Shown here: piece after piece, positions 61,665 to 64,000 of the stretch
Layout: each line of letters begins with the position of its first letter
Numbering within the stretch: the first letter of the stretch is position 1
Assembly: GCA_019828565.1 (NCBI GenBank)
Contig: JAHDYR010000009.1
Span: 62,001 to 126,000, forward strand
Source: Carpediemonas membranifera
Lineage: Eukaryota; Fornicata
Length of the DNA stretch: 64,000 nucleotides
Reading direction: 5' to 3'
Translations under genes and position numbers: made by a program
The notes under the pieces: generated by a model
What the model was told of the DNA's origin: nothing
The model's input: the letters and a program-made list of their open reading frames with translations, nothing else
Databases searched by the model: none

Positions 61665-64000
61665 TCGGTACGGCGTACCGATATGATGTTTCATCGATAG
61701 CTTCTCCACCATGGTGTCGACGAGCTGATTTCGGTATTGGGACCCACCGTCTGAATGGATTAAACGGGGTATACCGTAGTGGGCGACCCATTGTAATAGG
61801 GCCTCAGCTGCCTCTGCCGCAGTCGTGGAGTGGGTGGGGTATAACATCGTAAGCTTGGAGAACGTGTCGATGGCCACCACGATGTGGCGGTAACCGCCGC
61901 CAGATTCAGGTAGGGGTCCAACAGTGTCTACTTGTACTACGTCAAATGGAAGGCGTCCCATCGTCGAATGCCGGTCCTGCGGCACTCGCTCAGCTGTCTG
62001 CCGATGGACTTGGCAGACCGGGCAGGCCTTGACGAACTGTTTCACCTCATTGTACATCCCCTTCCACGTCTCTCCTTTTTCAATCAGGCGTTGTAGGGTA
62101 GCCCGAATGCCCAGATGTCCTTGTAAACCCCCATGTATGCTTTCGATCAGGTCAGTATGGCTCGTATCGGCACTTTGTAGGTGTACTAGACGGGACAAGC
62201 CGTCTGCACCGCCGTTGGCCACTCCTGGTACGTGTTCCACGGAATAGTTGAACCGTGCCATGGCCAGATGCCACCTAACCACCTTAGCGTTGGCAGAGGT
62301 GGCCAGGTAGAGCAGATTTTTGTGGTCAGTGCGCACAACGAACTCTCGTCCGATCAGTAGTCGCTCTGCCTTCTGCATTGCGAAATAAATCGCGAACGCC
62401 TCCTTCTCATACGTCGACCATCGGCGTTGGGTAGCGTCGAATGTCTTCGAGTAAAAGGCGATCGGACTAGGACCTGACGCGGATTCTTGCATCAGTACGG
62501 CACCTGCTGCGACATCACTTGCGTCGGTCTGCAATATCAGCTTCGACCCAGGCTTGGGGTGTACGAGCATTCTGTTGTCCAGCAGGCAGGTCTTGACGCG
62601 CTCAAATGCGTCTTGTTGGTCTGGTCCCCACTAAAACTTCCTGTTGGCCCGGGTGAGGGCCGCAAGGGGCTCAGTTATGTCCGCGTAGCGCTCAATCATG
62701 GGGCGGAAGTAGTTAACAGTCCCCAAGAGCGTACGAAGCGTCGACAGGTCACGGGGGGGTGCAAGATCGTGAATTCCTTGCAGGCGATCCTCTGCGATCC
62801 TCTTGCCGTCGGCGCTAACGGTCCATCCTAGATAATCGATCTCGGACGCAGCGAAGATGCACTTCTTCGCATTGAGACGGAGTCCTCGAGTGTGGAGTTT
62901 TCCGAGAACGGTCTCCAGGCGACGTAGAAATTCGGTTTTGTCCCGGCCGTAGACCACTACGTCGTCCACGTACACCAAACAGTCGGTGTACACGCTGCTT
63001 CCTAGCGCTGCCTCCAGGGCTCGTTGGCAGTACGCTGCAGCATTTTTTAGCCCAAAGGGCATCCTCGTATAACAGTATTTGACACCGTCAACGATAAAGG
63101 CCGTCATATCCTGGCATTCGTGTTTCAAGGGGATTTGAAGAAACGCCTTGCTCAAATCAAGGGCTGCAAAGTATGAGTTGCCCTGCAGCCTCTCTACGAG
63201 GTCGTCTATTAGAGGCAAGGGGTGGGTCAGGTCAGTCGTGATCTCGTTCAGACGTCTAAAGTCAAGGCACATGCGACGTGTACGGTCCCGCTTCCAAGCT
63301 AACACAACCGGGTTGTTGTACTGGCTCTCGGAACGTCTTATAACCGCCATGTTGCAAAGCTCCTCGACCTGTCGCTTCATCTCTTCCACTTCGCCCTCGC
63401 CGTAGCGGTAGGGCGGTACGTTGACCACTCTGTCATGTCGAAGGTCCAACCCGAATGGCTCCACATCGGCCGGCTCATCAATACCTCCGAACAACCCCCC
63501 TAGCTTCGCTAACACCTCTTCGACCTCCACGGTCAGGTCCATTATCACCGGCTTGGCATCATTGGTCTTCTGCGCGCTCGACAGGTAGACTTCTTCGTCA
63601 AACTCATCGCCCTCCAGCTCCAGGAACGTCTTGGTCCCTTCTCCAGCTGTTGGTAGGTGGATTTCCACCAAGCCCAAGGCCGTTAGCGTCGGGAATCCGA
63701 ACACTATCTGCGGCTTAAGCCTCGGTAGGATGTAGAGTACTAGCTTCGCCGTAGTACGGCGTCCTGTCTTCGGAATAACTCCTAGATCGATGTTGACTTC
63801 GATCATCTCATGCACGTTGTAAACCGTCCCGCCTTGCAATCGAACCTTCACGTTTGTGGGGATAATTTCATCCGCGAACCCCAACTCGTCGATCAACGTC
63901 TTGTCGACAAAATCTGCGTCGGCCCCGGTGTCTAGCAATGTGTTAACGTCGCGACCGTCTACACACACCACGGCTTCAGGACGCTTCGCGGTCCCCTGGG
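61665..64000 (-). pseudogene. Element F pol, protease to integrase core (in-frame stop; 5' end outside window)
   Basis: Read on the - strand from the window edge: protease LLDTGADADFVDK, RT with LDFRRLNE, LDLSKAFLQIPL, PFGLKNAAAYCQ and YVDD, then an in-frame TAG after ANRKF, continuing in the same frame as WGPDQQDAFERVK, RNase H QTDASDVAAGA, integrase zinc end CPVCQVH and core D residues in QVDTVGP and IHSDGGSQY, up to the TCGG duplication where E is inserted. The TAG differs from CAG or AAG by one base. Confidence 0.88.

Larger units (their letters stand above)
54311..64000 (-). mobile_element. Element F: Ty3/gypsy chromovirus, incomplete in window, split by element E
   Basis: Its pol runs on the - strand from beyond 64000 to 54473, interrupted by E at 55230-61664. 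Removing E and one TCGG gives a continuous integrase frame across the junction (HIGTPYRPASQGVVERQN). One in-frame TAG (62633-62631) interrupts the RT/RNase H connection, so the copy is probably dead unless the base is a sequencing error. Left boundary approximate. Confidence 0.82.

Overview
The window is nuclear DNA from a compact, fairly GC-rich protist genome. Genes sit a few hundred bases apart on the + strand and are mostly uninterrupted or carry one tiny intron. Introns of about 28-31 nt start GTATGT or similar and end in a motif such as CTCACACACAG; a 133-nt intron ends ACTAACGCAG, with the branch-point-like ACTAAC touching the 3' splice site. That arrangement is known from metamonads (Giardia, Trichomonas and relatives), so a free-living fornicate-like metamonad is my best inference. 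No marker gene in the window proves it.

Region 1 (1-26.4 kb) is mostly host genes: the 3' end of a BEACH-domain gene, IMP4, RUVBL1, an RBBP5/Swd1-like COMPASS subunit, a short-chain dehydrogenase, two identical tandem copies of NADP-type glutamate dehydrogenase, a coiled-coil protein, a Qa-SNARE, a drug/metabolite-type transporter, RPB6, an STK19-like winged-helix protein, a DPY30-domain protein, PTEN, a small membrane protein, a DUF445 protein and a large coiled-coil protein. Decayed antisense retroelement scraps lie at about 12.5, 19.6-20.7 and perhaps 23.5-24.1 kb.

Region 2 (26435-49343) is a nested stack of Ty3/gypsy-type LTR retrotransposons inserted at the start codon of VPS36. Outer element A (- strand, 51-bp LTRs, TGAA target duplication) is interrupted in its gag by two units. 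Y (+ strand, 111-bp LTRs, CTTG duplication) is 4.9 kb and almost non-coding. X (- strand, 80-bp LTRs, GTGA duplication) is a 13.3-kb mosaic holding the 5' half of one element (D), an 8.5-kb inverted structure made from element C, and the 3' half of another element (B). When the insertions and one copy of each duplication are removed on paper, the element A frame closes exactly (1,512 codons plus stop).

Region 3 (49.3-54.2 kb) returns to host genes: VPS36, an EMC1-like protein, RCE1 and EIF1AD. Region 4 (54.3-64 kb) is chromovirus element F (- strand, running off the right edge), whose integrase is split by a complete element E (+ strand, 108-bp LTRs, TCGG duplication).

The retroelements share unusual traits. 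LTRs are only 51-111 bp. A perfect 10-12-nt palindrome begins on the last base of every 5' LTR, where a tRNA primer-binding site is expected. Target duplications are 4 bp. Elements C and E also carry homologous, convergent, antisense extra genes beyond pol. Together these look like a little-described retroelement lineage and are the most interesting content of the window.
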